Shown here piece after piece: positions 43,451-52,211 of a stretch of DNA of 64,000 nucleotides. Source of the stretch: Alloalcanivorax balearicus MACL04 (GTDB lineage Bacteria; Pseudomonadota; Gammaproteobacteria; Pseudomonadales; Alcanivoracaceae); assembly GCF_025532145.1 (NCBI RefSeq), contig NZ_ARXS01000013.1:53018-117017 (forward strand). Direction: 5' to 3'. The notes beneath the pieces were generated by a model. It did not search any database. It was given only the letters and a program-made list of their open reading frames with translations, and had not been told where the DNA came from. The position numbers were made by a program, and so were the translations under genes. Every line of letters starts with the position of its first letter. Within the stretch, counting starts at the first letter, position 1.

Positions 43451-43938
43451 AGGACCTCCTTTGGTTGGGCCCCTTTTGTACCGTCAGCCAGACGGCGCCG
43501 CTTCTCCAAAACTGCGGTTCTGAGATCGGGCCGGTGGGCGGCTCCCAGGACGCAGGCGGGCACACTCTCGAGCCCGCGCCGAGCAGCCCTCTCCTGAACC
43601 CGAACCTCCCCAGGGCTCTTACCCGTGATATCGCGAAAGGTACGCCCGAACGTCCCCAGACTCCTCCAGCCAGTGCGGAAGGCGATATCGGTGATAGGCA
43701 GGTCGGTGTCCCGCAACAGCGCCGTCGCACGCTCAATACGCCGGGTCAGCAGGTAACGGTGCGGCGGAACGCCGAAGGCCTCCTTGAAGGATCTGGCAAA
43801 ATGGGCCTCGGAGACACAACTCACACTCGCCAGACGGGAAACAGGCCAATCCTCGTTCGAGGCCGCATCCATCCGGTCCTTGGCACGCAGCAGGCGGCGT
43901 AGCAGTTCTGGATTCTGGCTGGTGGTGCTTTTATTCAT
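43447..43938 (-). CDS. AraC family transcriptional regulator
   Basis: A 163-residue short AraC regulator with the DNA-binding domain at the N-terminus (about residues 10-110). The two helix-turn-helices are SRLASVSCVSEAHFARSFKEAF and DIAFRTGWRSLGTFGRTFRDITG, quoted in part. A 45-residue basic tail follows. The ATG at 43938 has GGAG 5 nt upstream. It is translationally coupled to the VOC gene and probably controls it. Confidence 0.9.
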   Translation of the reverse strand: MNKSTTSQNPELLRRLLRAKDRMDAASNEDWPVSRLASVSCVSEAHFARSFKEAFGVPPHRYLLTRRIERATALLRDTDLPITDIAFRTGWRSLGTFGRTFRDITGKSPGEVRVQERAARRGLESVPACVLGAAHRPDLRTAVLEKRRRLADGTKGAQPKEVL

Positions 43939-43974
43939 ATTCGCTCCATCCACGAAGCAAAGCGCTTGGGTTCC

Positions 43975-44391
43975 CTACCTATCAATCAAGTCCCGCTCCA
44001 AGGCCATTCGCAACTCGTCAGGCAGCAGAACCGGGCGCATGGTGTCAGGCGATACACAGACCTGCGTCAGGGAGGCGCGGAAGGTCTCGGTCTTCTCGGC
44101 GTTATGCGCGACGAACAGCAACGAGAAAGAATGGGCGCCGATCTCCTTGATCGACACCTCTATGTCGATCTTCTGATCCCAGGTCATCGGATGCAAGAAC
44201 TCGATGGACAGCGCCCGGGCGGGAGGAAGAACACCCATTGAGAAGATGCGCCGCGCCGCGGGACCTTCAAGCAGGTGCGACAAGAACTCCAGCCCGGCTT
44301 CAACCACGAAATGGCTGACCCTGGGTGTGTAGACGACCCCGCCGGGATCGCAGTCTCCAAAAAGGATTGTGCGGCTGACTGTTAACGGCAT
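43975..44391 (-). CDS. Acyl-CoA thioesterase (4HBT / hotdog fold)
   Basis: A 138-residue hotdog-fold thioesterase of the 4-hydroxybenzoyl-CoA type. It has LFGDCDPGGVVYTPRVSHFVVEA with the catalytic Asp of DCDPxGxVY, then ALSIEFLHPMTWDQKIDIEV. The ATG at 44391 has AGGA 6 nt upstream. Substrate chain unknown; it lies upstream of the AraC gene on the same strand. Confidence 0.9.
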   Translation of the reverse strand: MPLTVSRTILFGDCDPGGVVYTPRVSHFVVEAGLEFLSHLLEGPAARRIFSMGVLPPARALSIEFLHPMTWDQKIDIEVSIKEIGAHSFSLLFVAHNAEKTETFRASLTQVCVSPDTMRPVLLPDELRMALERDLIDR

Positions 44392-44476
44392 GACTGGTCC
44401 TGCGATGGAGTATTGGGTAATGGTATCTGGCAAGGCAAAACCAAGGCCTGCCCCGCACATACTCGTAAATGATTGG

Positions 44477-44890
44477 CTAGAGCTCAACCTCGACATCCAC
44501 GAACCCGGCGGCCTGAAGGACATCCATGACTTTGCCAACAATAGGATCCTGGGGAGTAGTCTTGTTTTTGCCGAGGATCTTCTGCATCAACGTGCGGTCC
44601 CGCTCAAGCATCACATGCCACTCGCCGTAGTTAAGACGACCTGAGTCCTCCTCCGAGTTACCCGCCACACACATGAGGTAGGAAATACCCTGGTACTCGG
44701 CCCGGTTGGCCCAGCCAAAGTCTTCCATACAGATAACCTCCGCATCAACGCCAGCCTCAGATAGCGCCACTACGAGCCATCTTGAGAAGTCCTCACCAAA
44801 ACAGCAGTCGTTAATGAAATCTGATCCGACAACAGACAGATTGAAGCGGTCTGTTTTACAGGTGATATCTACAATCACGAAGCCCCCCAA
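44477..44890 (-). CDS. Hypothetical protein (137 aa)
   Basis: A 137-residue acidic soluble protein (VDITCKTDRFNLSVVGSDFIND, then DAEVICMEDFGWANRAEYQG and GEWHVMLERDRTLMQKILGK, each in part). It looks like a small orphan protein of the immunity-like class, with no family name I can support. No ribosome site stands out. Confidence 0.6.
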   Translation of the reverse strand: MGGFVIVDITCKTDRFNLSVVGSDFINDCCFGEDFSRWLVVALSEAGVDAEVICMEDFGWANRAEYQGISYLMCVAGNSEEDSGRLNYGEWHVMLERDRTLMQKILGKNKTTPQDPIVGKVMDVLQAAGFVDVEVEL

Positions 44891-44967
44891 TTAGACCCTG
44901 ACGCAGCTGTACAAAGTACCCTTCAAATCAAGTCTTACTTTTTTCCGTGGAACCAGGACTGTGGGAG

Positions 44968-45426
44968 TTAAGAGCCTTGCCAAGACTGATGACTCTCCAT
45001 CACCCGCATGAACTCTTTCAAATCTCCAGCATCCGGTGATGCTTCATGACCGATGTAACCCAGCTCGGAACCAAGGTGTTCTTTCAGCTTTATCAACAGC
45101 TTTTGAGCAAAGGCATCATCACTGGCATCAGTAGACAGGCCATAGATTACGTGGCCATCCTTGAGATAGAACACCATTCCATGCTCAGGCTTTCTCTGAT
45201 TTACAGCCCTCCAATACAGGGCATGTTCTGCACTCCGGTTTGAGCTGCAATACCTCACCAGCTCCTCTGCCTTCGAATATACGATATCAGGGGAGGCTGA
45301 GAACTGTGGGACTTCATATTCGTCAGCGCTTTCTTCTCTTTCTGGGAGGAAGCCATTCAGAAAGCTTTCCACTGTCTTTTCATCTCTTTTATCGGAGATG
45401 ACGTATATATCCGAATACTCTGGCAT
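44968..45426 (-). CDS. Hypothetical protein (152 aa)
   Basis: A 152-residue acidic soluble protein. It opens MPEYSDIYVISDKRDEKTVE and contains FLPEREESADEYEVPQF and MVFYLKDGHVIYGLSTD, consistent with small SMI1/immunity-like orphan proteins; the family is not certain. It lies 9 bp after the MepA-like gene on the same strand. Confidence 0.6.
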   Translation of the reverse strand: MPEYSDIYVISDKRDEKTVESFLNGFLPEREESADEYEVPQFSASPDIVYSKAEELVRYCSSNRSAEHALYWRAVNQRKPEHGMVFYLKDGHVIYGLSTDASDDAFAQKLLIKLKEHLGSELGYIGHEASPDAGDLKEFMRVMESHQSWQGS

Positions 45427-45435
45427 AAGGCTGTC

Positions 45436-46113
45436 TTAACGCATCTGTTCGCAGGGCAGATCAAAGTCGACATGGTAATGCTCATCGTGGCGCACCCAGG
45501 ACCGCCTGGTGGAAAACTGTATGTTGCCACGCAAGTACTCCGCGTACTGAGTCTCATATAGGTTGGGCTGCAGCTCCGGGTCGAAGATAACCCGCCACAC
45601 CCCATAGCCCCGCGACGTCGCTTGCCGATGCAATGCCACGATATGAGCGGCCATGGCCTCATAGTCAATTCGCAAGCCGTCGTAGGTGCTATTGCTATCA
45701 AACTCGATGTCATAACCAAACCGGTTAAGCGGATTGGTCGGTAGATGAACGGATTGCCCCTCGGAATCCACCACCGGAACCATGAAATCAACGGAAAGTC
45801 CGTTCATGTGAGTCTTATGAGGCTCAAACCGGCCACCCTCCTTGAATCCGGTCTCCGCGTACTTGTAGACCTTCTCCGGTTGCTCTTTCTCCAGGTCCTT
45901 GTAAGCGGACACCACAATGTCACTTACTCCAGAATGGACATAGGTTCGTCCCGCGGAATGAGCCATGGCGCTGTAGCTTTCAAAATTGCCACCCTTCAAT
46001 GGCAGCTGGACGCCATCAGCGAGACTCCCCTTTGACGTCGTTCCATAGCAGGTGCTTTCCTTTGCCATCGCCAATACAGGAAGAAGTAGAAAAACAGCTG
46101 TAAGTCCTCGCAT
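45436..46113 (-). CDS. MepA-like (LAS) murein endopeptidase-like protein
   Basis: A 225-residue secreted protein with a signal peptide (MRGLTAVFLLLPVLAMA). Zinc-ligand motifs are HKTHMNGLSVDFMVP (His and Asp) and DEHYHVDFDLP near the C-terminus (His-x-His), the LAS-peptidase pattern of MepA. A role in cutting peptidoglycan crosslinks in the periplasm is inferred. GAGGCGG precedes the ATG at 46113. Confidence 0.82.
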   Translation of the reverse strand: MRGLTAVFLLLPVLAMAKESTCYGTTSKGSLADGVQLPLKGGNFESYSAMAHSAGRTYVHSGVSDIVVSAYKDLEKEQPEKVYKYAETGFKEGGRFEPHKTHMNGLSVDFMVPVVDSEGQSVHLPTNPLNRFGYDIEFDSNSTYDGLRIDYEAMAAHIVALHRQATSRGYGVWRVIFDPELQPNLYETQYAEYLRGNIQFSTRRSWVRHDEHYHVDFDLPCEQMR

Positions 46114-46209
46114 AAGCCGCCTCTGAACTAACGCCAATAACTCTCACCATCGTGTAAACAGGGAAAAGGCACAACCCGACGCGCAGTTCTATCCCCGTTC
46201 ATGCAATAG

Positions 46210-46746
46210 TCAGGAGGAGCCTGTTCGGTAGGCCTCCAGGCATAGCGCCTCCGCAAGCCGATCCGCCACGGCTGGGGCATTAAGACGCTCGATGGCCTGC
46301 ATCTCAAGCCTCTCCATGTGCTCGGAGGGATCGGTACTACCCACATCAAGCAGTGTGGTCGCCGCAAAGACGCCATCCTTTCGACAGTCAATCAGTGTCC
46401 GCACAAGCAACTCGAACCTCTGGTCCCGAGCCGCGCCCCAACCCTGTGAGTTGGCGCACTCCATCTCCGCCAACTCGCGGAATCTATTGCTTATTGGACT
46501 GAATGCCTCATCGTCCCCCGCTTGCTCCCAGTCAGTGAAGACGAAGCCAATTTCGGGATAGTCCGCCTTATTTGATTCAACCCAGGACTCGCTGGCAGCA
46601 ATGTGATAGACCCCACGCACGTCATCGTCAGTGCCCAGAGCAAACCCGAATAACGGATCATCGCCCAGCGACGCGTCCAGCTGCATCTTTGCTGCACGGA
46701 CCGCTTCATAAATTTCGCGCTGCAACTCTGCAATATCCGCCATCAT
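46210..46746 (-). CDS. DUF4303 family protein
   Basis: A 178-residue soluble protein resembling DUF4303 (LQREIYEAVRAAKMQ, FGFALGTDDDVRGVYHIAASESW, NRFRELAEMECAN, LLVRTLIDCRKDGVF). DUF4303 is an orphan family related to immunity-like proteins. No toxin gene is adjacent. Confidence 0.7.
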   Translation of the reverse strand: MMADIAELQREIYEAVRAAKMQLDASLGDDPLFGFALGTDDDVRGVYHIAASESWVESNKADYPEIGFVFTDWEQAGDDEAFSPISNRFRELAEMECANSQGWGAARDQRFELLVRTLIDCRKDGVFAATTLLDVGSTDPSEHMERLEMQAIERLNAPAVADRLAEALCLEAYRTGSS

Positions 46747-46816
46747 CGATTTTGCCTACTCAGAACTTACTCTCCCAACACCGGCAGCACGCTCGGCCAG
46801 GCAATACAATTTGGCA

Positions 46817-47203
46817 TTACACATTCACTTTATACTTAAGATCCTTTGCCTCGTCGCCCGTCATACCTCGAAAGCCCCACTGATAGGGTTGTTGTTCCTT
46901 GAGAGTGATCTCGACATCCACGGGAGGAAGCCCCAGTTGGCTTTCCAGTTCCCGAAAGATGGCCTTGATCAGTGCCTTCTGGGTCTCCGGCTTGCGGCCC
47001 GCCATCATATTGATCTCAATGACGGTGTAGGCATCACTTCGGCCTCCGGGATAATAGAAGTCGTCCCGCTCCAAGGGCACAAACCGATGCGCACGCTTAT
47101 CCTCCGGCATGCCCAGGACAGATTGCATACAACCGTGAATGACATCCGACAGCTGGCTCTTTATCGGATTAAGCCTTTCCTTTATTCCATAAACCACAAT
47201 CAC
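46817..47203 (-). CDS. Tautomerase family protein
   Basis: A 128-residue protein of the tautomerase/MIF-like superfamily. It has MIVVYGIKERLNPIKSQLSD and HRFVPLERDDFYYPGG, then RKPETQKALIKAIFRELES and VDVEITLKEQQPYQWGFRG, the typical YusQ-like C-terminal block. The first residue after Met is Ile rather than the catalytic Pro of classical tautomerases, so the usual chemistry is doubtful. Confidence 0.8.
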   Translation of the reverse strand: MIVVYGIKERLNPIKSQLSDVIHGCMQSVLGMPEDKRAHRFVPLERDDFYYPGGRSDAYTVIEINMMAGRKPETQKALIKAIFRELESQLGLPPVDVEITLKEQQPYQWGFRGMTGDEAKDLKYKVNV

Positions 47204-47276
47204 AATTATTCCTTAAAACCATATAAACAAGAAAAGAAACGAGCCATCAGTTCCTTCTCACAACTCATGACTGTCT

Positions 47277-47534
47277 TTATTTGGTTTCCAGTTTATAACG
47301 CCCTTCTAGATCAGCGTTCGCCATCAGCTCTTCAATGAACGACGATGCACCTTCCACGTCAGACGTTTCAATTTCCAGGTCAATTTCAGCCCCGTCCAGG
47401 TTAACGCCGGCGCCAACAACCTCCACGGAATCATTCGACTCTATTAGGGCCTCAATAGCATTTCTTACTTTCAAGGCCTGTATTTCATTCAGCCCCATAC
47501 CTTGCAGAGAGATTACAAGAGTCATTGTTTTCAT
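47277..47534 (-). CDS. Hypothetical protein (85 aa)
   Basis: An 85-residue acidic alpha/beta protein (MKTMTLVISLQGMGLNEIQ, then VEVVGAGVNLDGAEIDLEIE). The ATG at 47534 follows GGAAGGGGAAG. No family is recognised; the pattern looks like a small ferredoxin-like fold. Confidence 0.6.
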   Translation of the reverse strand: MKTMTLVISLQGMGLNEIQALKVRNAIEALIESNDSVEVVGAGVNLDGAEIDLEIETSDVEGASSFIEELMANADLEGRYKLETK

Positions 47535-47806
47535 CTTCCCCTTCCTTTTAGACATAATCCGAAACAATGAAAGAGACTCAAGGGATCTCTTTTTCCGAAT
47601 CCGATAGCCTACCGCGTTCCTGCAAGCAGAAACAGCCAGAGTATCCAAGTGCATCTGGGTCCGGCGAAGTAGTAAAAGAGGGAAGGAAAGGAAGGCTATC
47701 TATTGTGCGGGCCGGTAGTCAGCAAGGCTTGAAGCCCTGGCCTTTCGCCAGGGCACGTCCAGCATTGATAGGGAAAGGCGAGATCTTTCCAGATCGCCAC
47801 GCATTC

Positions 47807-48874
47807 TCAGCTGATTCGAGGCTGAACAATGATTTTCACCGCCGATTCATTGTTATGAATCAGGGTATCGAATCCCTTTGAAACCAAATCATCCAATTGA
47901 ATACGCTGGGTAATGAACGGCTCCAGGTTGATCTTGCCCTCCTCCACCAGCCTGATCGTTTCCTGGTGGTCATTGCAGTACGCAATGGTCCCACGCACGT
48001 CGAGCTCCTTCATCACCACACTATGAACATTGACTGTGGCCGGATGACTCCAAATGGACACAATCACCACTACGCCGGCGGAAGCAGTCGCAGCCACCAG
48101 GGTATCCAGGACTTTGTTCACGCTGGAGCATTCAAACGCCACATCCACGCCCCTGCCATCGGTGATCTTCATCACTTCCTCGACCACATCCACTTCGGAG
48201 GGATCCAGAATGTGGTCGGCGACACCGGACTCGGCGGCTTTTTGCTTACGTGCGCCGCTGAGCTCCGTGACGATAACGCTCAGCCCCTTGGCTTTCAAAA
48301 TCGCTGACAGCAGTAAACCGATAGGCCCCGCCCCACCGACCAGCGCCACATCGCCAGCTTTGCCGCCACTGCGGGTGAAAGCGTGATGACCCACAGACAA
48401 GGGCTCGATCAAGGCAGCCTGGTCCAGCGGAATGTCGTTTGAAATCGGGTGCACCCAACGACGTTTAACCGCGATTTTCTCGGACAGGCCGCCACCCCGA
48501 CCACCCAGGCCGATGAAGTTCATGTTCTTGGACAAATGATATTTATCGCCGGGCCCAGTGGGCACGTCATCCGCCACGATGTAAGGTTCCACCACCACAT
48601 GCTGACCGACTTCGATGTCGCTCACCCCCTCCCCCACGGCATACACCACACCAGAAAACTCATGCCCCATGGTAACGGGAGCCGACTCCTTGGAGATCGG
48701 ATGCGGATGCCCACACGGAGGAATAAAGATCGGCCCTTCCATGAACTCATGTAAATCCGTACCGCAAATACCGCACCATGCCACCTCGATACCGACCGTT
48801 CCGGGCTCCACCACGGGCTCCGGTATGTCCTCGATACGGATATCGCCACGGTCATAAAAACGTGCTGCCTTCAT
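47807..48874 (-). CDS. 2,3-butanediol dehydrogenase-like Zn alcohol dehydrogenase
   Basis: A 355-residue MDR zinc dehydrogenase. Catalytic zinc is held by CGICGTDLHEF (Cys) and GHEFSGVVYAVG (His-Glu). The Rossmann motif is VALVGGAGPIGLLLSAILKAKG, quoted in part. The inserted GPIFIPPCGHPHPISKE block and length match (R,R)-2,3-butanediol/acetoin dehydrogenases (BdhA/ButB). AAGGAGCACAATA precedes the ATG at 48874. It stands alone without acetoin genes. The usual four-Cys structural zinc cluster is not evident. Confidence 0.88.
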   Translation of the reverse strand: MKAARFYDRGDIRIEDIPEPVVEPGTVGIEVAWCGICGTDLHEFMEGPIFIPPCGHPHPISKESAPVTMGHEFSGVVYAVGEGVSDIEVGQHVVVEPYIVADDVPTGPGDKYHLSKNMNFIGLGGRGGGLSEKIAVKRRWVHPISNDIPLDQAALIEPLSVGHHAFTRSGGKAGDVALVGGAGPIGLLLSAILKAKGLSVIVTELSGARKQKAAESGVADHILDPSEVDVVEEVMKITDGRGVDVAFECSSVNKVLDTLVAATASAGVVVIVSIWSHPATVNVHSVVMKELDVRGTIAYCNDHQETIRLVEEGKINLEPFITQRIQLDDLVSKGFDTLIHNNESAVKIIVQPRIS

Positions 48875-49094
48875 TATTGTGCTCCTTACGTTTTTGTTTG
48901 CGATATCCAGCAAAATACGCACCAACATCGACGTCGGCCGTCAGGAGCATGAAGTCGCGGGATCATCCATGGAGTAAGGGAAGGGACATGCCGTATCAGA
49001 CATTGCCGCTTTTACAGGTGTAACGTTCCAACTGTAATAAGTATTACGTGTGTCACCCAAGTGCCAAGACCAAAGCATACCCTTTGACAATCCT

Positions 49095-49550
49095 TCAGGC
49101 ATTTATCGGCACCAATGTGTACGCAATAATCGCGCTCACTATCATCACTACACTTAACAGCGAGGGTTCCAGTTTCAGGAACGAATTCTTGACTCTTTCT
49201 CGCCTTCCGGGCCTCTGGCCATAGTGATTGGTCAAATCATAGATGGATATGGTTTCCGATTTGGAGCTATTGAGCCATTCCCGAATTGCACGGTAACGTA
49301 CAACATACTTATACCAGTACTGATGCCTCATAAATCCCTCAAGGGCCCAGTACAGGACCGCCGCAAGTATCGAGAGAAAGATGATTCCCGGGTCTTTAAT
49401 AGTAAACGCCAGACCAATTGCACCCGCCCATAGGGTTATGAACCAGTTCCTGTTTCTGAAGATCAAATCATCATACTTATCGAATGTACCCTGTATCAGC
49501 CCCATTTCGACCTTCAGGATTTCTAGTTTTTCCTTTGAGTTCGGGCGCAT
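49095..49550 (-). CDS. Hypothetical membrane protein (151 aa)
   Basis: A 151-residue protein with a cytosolic N-terminus (EKLEILKVEMGLIQGTFDKYDD). Two close helices follow (NWFITLWAGAIGLAFTI and GIIFLSILAAVLYWALEGF), then a loop and a C-terminal helix (LLSVVMIVSAIIAYTLV). The layout recalls small SLATT-like effector membrane proteins but is not conclusive. The ATG at 49550 has a strong GGGGAAGGGG. Composition is lower GC than most neighbours. Confidence 0.65.
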   Translation of the reverse strand: MRPNSKEKLEILKVEMGLIQGTFDKYDDLIFRNRNWFITLWAGAIGLAFTIKDPGIIFLSILAAVLYWALEGFMRHQYWYKYVVRYRAIREWLNSSKSETISIYDLTNHYGQRPGRRERVKNSFLKLEPSLLSVVMIVSAIIAYTLVPINA

Positions 49551-49619
49551 TCCCCTTCCCCTTTTTTCCAATGCGAACATAGATGAAGGGCGCACCGAGA
49601 CCGCAGCGAACCAGCGGGC

Positions 49620-50057
49620 TCAGGGGGCGGCGGCGAAGCCCGCGAACAGCACCAGGAAACCACCGATCTCGGCGATCACCAACACCCACATGAAACCGCT
49701 TATCAACCACGCCGGCAAAGACCCGGCGCCGAAGGCGTGCGGCTTCTGCAGCTGGTTACGCGTGTCCTTGAGCGCGCCGTGCAGAATATAGCTGCCCACC
49801 GCCAACGCGAAAAACAGCACCGACGCCAACACCGCCAGCACGTTAACCCACTCCGGCCAGACACTGAGCACCGCGAAGCGCTCCAGCACCAGACAAGCGA
49901 AGGCGTACATCAGGCTTGCCCGGTGGGCGATGTCCACATAGTAATGCGCCCGGGCCTTGTCACTGCCCCTGATCTGAACGTACTTCCACACCCCGGTCAG
50001 CAGGCCGACCAGAAAGAACAGCCCGCAACTCCACAATGCCAATGTGCTCGCCGTCAT
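49620..50057 (-). CDS. Four-helix membrane protein (145 aa)
   Basis: A 145-residue protein with four hydrophobic helices (LALWSCGLFFLVGLLTGVW; RASLMYAFACLVLERFAVL; VLAVLASVLFFALAVGSYIL; LISGFMWVLVIAEIGGFLVLF). No catalytic motif; function unknown. Confidence 0.75.
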   Translation of the reverse strand: MTASTLALWSCGLFFLVGLLTGVWKYVQIRGSDKARAHYYVDIAHRASLMYAFACLVLERFAVLSVWPEWVNVLAVLASVLFFALAVGSYILHGALKDTRNQLQKPHAFGAGSLPAWLISGFMWVLVIAEIGGFLVLFAGFAAAP

Positions 50058-50162
50058 AGCGCCCTCAGTTCATCAACCAAGCCCGGACTATGTCACCAAC
50101 CCCACCGGCACGCCTTGGCCGCGCGGCCCGGGGCCGGACCTGACAACTCAACACGCCCCTTG

Positions 50163-50609
50163 CTAAAGGCCGTCCCGGAGGCCTTCCCCCAGCCCGGAAA
50201 GCAGCGGCCAGCCCGGCCCGACGTCCGCAAAGAGCAACCACCCCAGCGCCACCAGATTGGCCGCCACTGCCAGGTAGAACACCACCTGGAACGACGTCTT
50301 GCGGGTCTTGTGGCGGAACACCCGCTGCGCCAACAAAGCACCGGGCCAGCCCCCCAGCAGCTCGACCAGATGCAGCCGCGCCTCGGGCGTGCGCCAACCA
50401 CCACGCACCGAAGCCCGCTTATCCAAGCCATAAAGTGAAAAGCTCAGCACGCTCATCAGCGCGTAGAAACCGACGAACCATCGTCGTTCAGACTCGGGAG
50501 CGAGAATGGCTAACCCGACGAAAAGCACCACCACGACCAGCAAGGTAGGAAGGAGCCGGTTCACACGGACAAGGGATGATCGCTTCCCCGAAGATGCTTT
50601 AGATTTCAT
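50163..50609 (-). CDS. DUF1294 family membrane protein
   Basis: A 148-residue membrane protein of the DUF1294 family. It has SFSLYGLDKRASVRGGWRTPEARLHLVELLGGWPGALLAQRVFRHKTRKTSFQ, quoted in part as YGLDKRASVRGGWRTPE and GGWPGALLAQRVFRHKTRK, with flanking helices. The function of the family is unknown. The ATG at 50609 has GGGG 9 nt upstream. It is the last ordinary gene before the cassette array. Confidence 0.88.
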   Translation of the reverse strand: MKSKASSGKRSSLVRVNRLLPTLLVVVVLFVGLAILAPESERRWFVGFYALMSVLSFSLYGLDKRASVRGGWRTPEARLHLVELLGGWPGALLAQRVFRHKTRKTSFQVVFYLAVAANLVALGWLLFADVGPGWPLLSGLGEGLRDGL

Positions 50610-50767
50610 TGTCCATGGCCCCAACCTTTCACGTTACGGTAAGTAGGATTCCCGCCCCAGGAGCGCTAACAGGAAGCTTCCGCTCCAAGGCCGTAACCGA
50701 CTGGATTCCCGGAGCGTTGCCATCCGGCGGGAAGGAAACCCGCCAAGGTTATCACGCCGTGGGCTTT
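50610..50767. other. Gene-free edge of the cassette array
   Basis: No gene is visible. It contains a GTTAGCG-like core on the minus strand (near 50664) and short GC-rich inverted repeats, so it may hold a decayed attC site. It is followed by palindrome copy 1 and attC at 50858-50935. Confidence 0.4.
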
Positions 50768-50837
50768 AGGGCCGGATCTTGCGCTTTGTTTATCTGGACC
50801 TGATTTTCCGAAAAGGCAAAACGCAAGACCTGACCCC
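50768..50837 (+). repeat. 70-bp palindromic element, copy 1
   Basis: A diverged left arm (GATCTTGCGCTTTGTTTATC) and a canonical right arm ending CGCAAGACCTGACCCC. The central sequence CCGAAAAGGCAAAA shows the same orientation as the other six copies. The palindrome is flanked by the attC site at 50858-50935. Confidence 0.85.
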
Positions 50838-50857
50838 GCTACTCACGCTGTTCATAC

Positions 50858-50935
50858 GGCTAACGCCGCCAACACCGGCCGAGCGTAGCGAGGCCCAGCG
50901 CCCGTAGTGCGCGATAGCGCTTGTCTTTGTTAGGC
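50858..50935 (-). other. Integron attC-like site 1
   Basis: On the minus strand the site opens with the core GCCTAAC and closes with GTTAGCC, 78 bp apart, with internal GC-rich inverted segments. It begins 6 bp after the stop of the minus-strand lipoprotein gene at 50942. Core, length and position fit a gene-cassette attC. Folding has not been computed. Confidence 0.7.
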
Positions 50936-50941
50936 ATTATT

Positions 50942-51418
50942 TTACTTAAACCCCTTTCCACCAACGATGCTCCAAGAGTATTCGGAGCCCTTTTCACTGG
51001 CCACAATATCAAAGCCAAAATCAGATGTAGTAAGTGGGAGTATTTTCACATCTGTTTTGTATTCACGCGATGACTCTTTTTCGCCTACTTTGGCGGTTAT
51101 CTTCACCGTTACTGAAGTTATCGTGGTATTTTTATTACCATTATAAATATTCCCACTGTACCTATTCCCAAATCTCAAGCCAGCCCTACCGTCTAGCGAT
51201 ATTATTTCGATTGGTTCAAGATCCCTTTCTTTGAATCTATACTCAGACCCCTTAGGAAATTTTTTACGACATGACCCTCGAATTTCTGACGCACCTAAGT
51301 CACTATCGACACCCTTCATATTTTTCAGAATGCAGTCGTCATAATCTTTCGGTGAAGCAATCTGGTCACATCCAGAAAGAAAACCTATAATTAAGATTAC
51401 AATTATTTTGTAGTTCAC
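50942..51418 (-). CDS. Cassette-borne lipoprotein (158 aa)
   Basis: A 158-residue protein with a lipoprotein signal peptide (YKIIVILIIGFLSGC, lipobox LSGC at about residue 17). Its body has DYDDCILKNMKGVDSDLGAS and RGSCRKKFP, a Cys-containing pattern familiar from integron-cassette proteins of unknown function. The start is GTG at 51418 with GGAG 6 nt upstream, only 24 bp from the attC core at 51436. The composition is AT-rich. Confidence 0.75.
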   Translation of the reverse strand: MNYKIIVILIIGFLSGCDQIASPKDYDDCILKNMKGVDSDLGASEIRGSCRKKFPKGSEYRFKERDLEPIEIISLDGRAGLRFGNRYSGNIYNGNKNTTITSVTVKITAKVGEKESSREYKTDVKILPLTTSDFGFDIVASEKGSEYSWSIVGGKGFK

Positions 51419-51435
51419 GGTTTCTCCATTAGGGT

Positions 51436-51510
51436 GCCTAACGATTGAGTTCAGCCGCCGCCAGACCGTGTAGCGGTTTGGCGGTCGGCTGAAACGACTT
51501 TTTGGCAACG
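51436..51510 (-). other. Integron attC-like site 2
   Basis: On the minus strand the cassette boundary reads GTTAGGC (perfect core, complement at 51436-51442). It is preceded by nested inverted repeats TTTCAGCCG / CGGCTGAA and ACCGCCAAACCG / CGGTCTGGCGG. The opposite core is degenerate (GCCAAAAA at about 51500), and palindrome copy 2 begins 7 bp beyond it. Confidence 0.75.
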
Positions 51511-51516
51511 AGCAAC

Positions 51517-51586
51517 GGGGTCAGGTCTTGCGTTTTGCTTATCCAGACCTGGTTTGCCGAGAAGGCAAAACACAAGACCTGACCCC
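51517..51586 (+). repeat. 70-bp palindromic element, copy 2
   Basis: Left arm GGGGTCAGGTCTTGCGTTTT, right arm ending AAGACCTGACCCC (one mismatch in the 22-bp stem), 26-nt centre CTTATCCAGACCTGGTTTGC followed by CGAGAAG. It sits between the stop of the 51614 cassette gene (27 bp away) and attC site 2. Confidence 0.95.
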
Positions 51587-51613
51587 GCTACTTCGTAGAC
51601 TGGAAAGAAACAG

Positions 51614-51973
51614 TTATTCATTGTTTTTACAGCCGTCGCTACTGCACGTAATCTCTTCTGATGAGGGAATCCAACACTCGGGATTATTTTTTGTGTCGAC
51701 CCCGCAGGCTGTTACGCCGCCTTTGGTTACTTTATGCACCACTCCAGTAGGTATGTGCATAATTTTTTTGCACATTTCCGCCTCAAACCCTGCCCCCTTA
51801 AACCTCGCAATCTTATCAATATTTGAAAAGGCCAAGCCAATAGAGCCAGCGAGTATCGCCAATCCCATTTCTGCCGTCATCCCCATAAATCCATATACGG
51901 AACTAATACCTAAAAGCATACTAAAACACATCATCTCCAACATACTTTTAATAATTTCACCATGCTTGCCCAT
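51614..51973 (-). CDS. Cassette-borne membrane protein (119 aa)
   Basis: A 119-residue protein with two hydrophobic helices (MCFSMLLGISSVYGFMGM and MGLAILAGSIGLAFSNI) and a Cys-containing tail ending CSSDGCKNNE. The sequence IGLAFSNIDKIARFKGAGFE resembles conserved orphan cassette proteins. The ATG at 51973 has GGGG 6 nt upstream. Function unknown. Confidence 0.7.
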   Translation of the reverse strand: MGKHGEIIKSMLEMMCFSMLLGISSVYGFMGMTAEMGLAILAGSIGLAFSNIDKIARFKGAGFEAEMCKKIMHIPTGVVHKVTKGGVTACGVDTKNNPECWIPSSEEITCSSDGCKNNE

Positions 51974-52129
51974 AACATCCCCAAAAGGATCCCAAAAAGT
52001 GCGAGGGTAAAGAGCTTTTTAACCCTATGACTTATCTTCTGAGCAATCACATCCTTGTTAATCGCCCTTCTTGTGCTTTTGCGGCTTTAAGCGATGCCAC
52101 ATTCCTGAGAAATCTTTTTTCCAGGCTTT

Positions 52130-52199
52130 GGGGTCAGGTCTTGCGTTTTGCTTATCCAGACCTGGTTTGCCGAGAAGGCAAAACGCAAGACCTGACCCC
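52130..52199 (+). repeat. 70-bp palindromic element, copy 3
   Basis: A near-perfect canonical copy: 22-bp arms GGGGTCAGGTCTTGCGTTTT+GC and complement, 26-nt centre identical to copy 2. It ends 12 bp beyond the stop of the lipoprotein gene at 52212, inside a decayed attC (minus-strand core AGCTAAC at 52205-52211). Confidence 0.95.
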
Positions 52200-52211
52200 A
52201 AAGTGTTAGCT

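Noticed and set aside
51931..52050. A 39-codon GTG-started frame with one membrane segment overlapping the 51614-51973 gene
   Set aside because: It has an AAGG near the start, but the overlap in another frame and lack of known relatives make it too weak to list as a gene.
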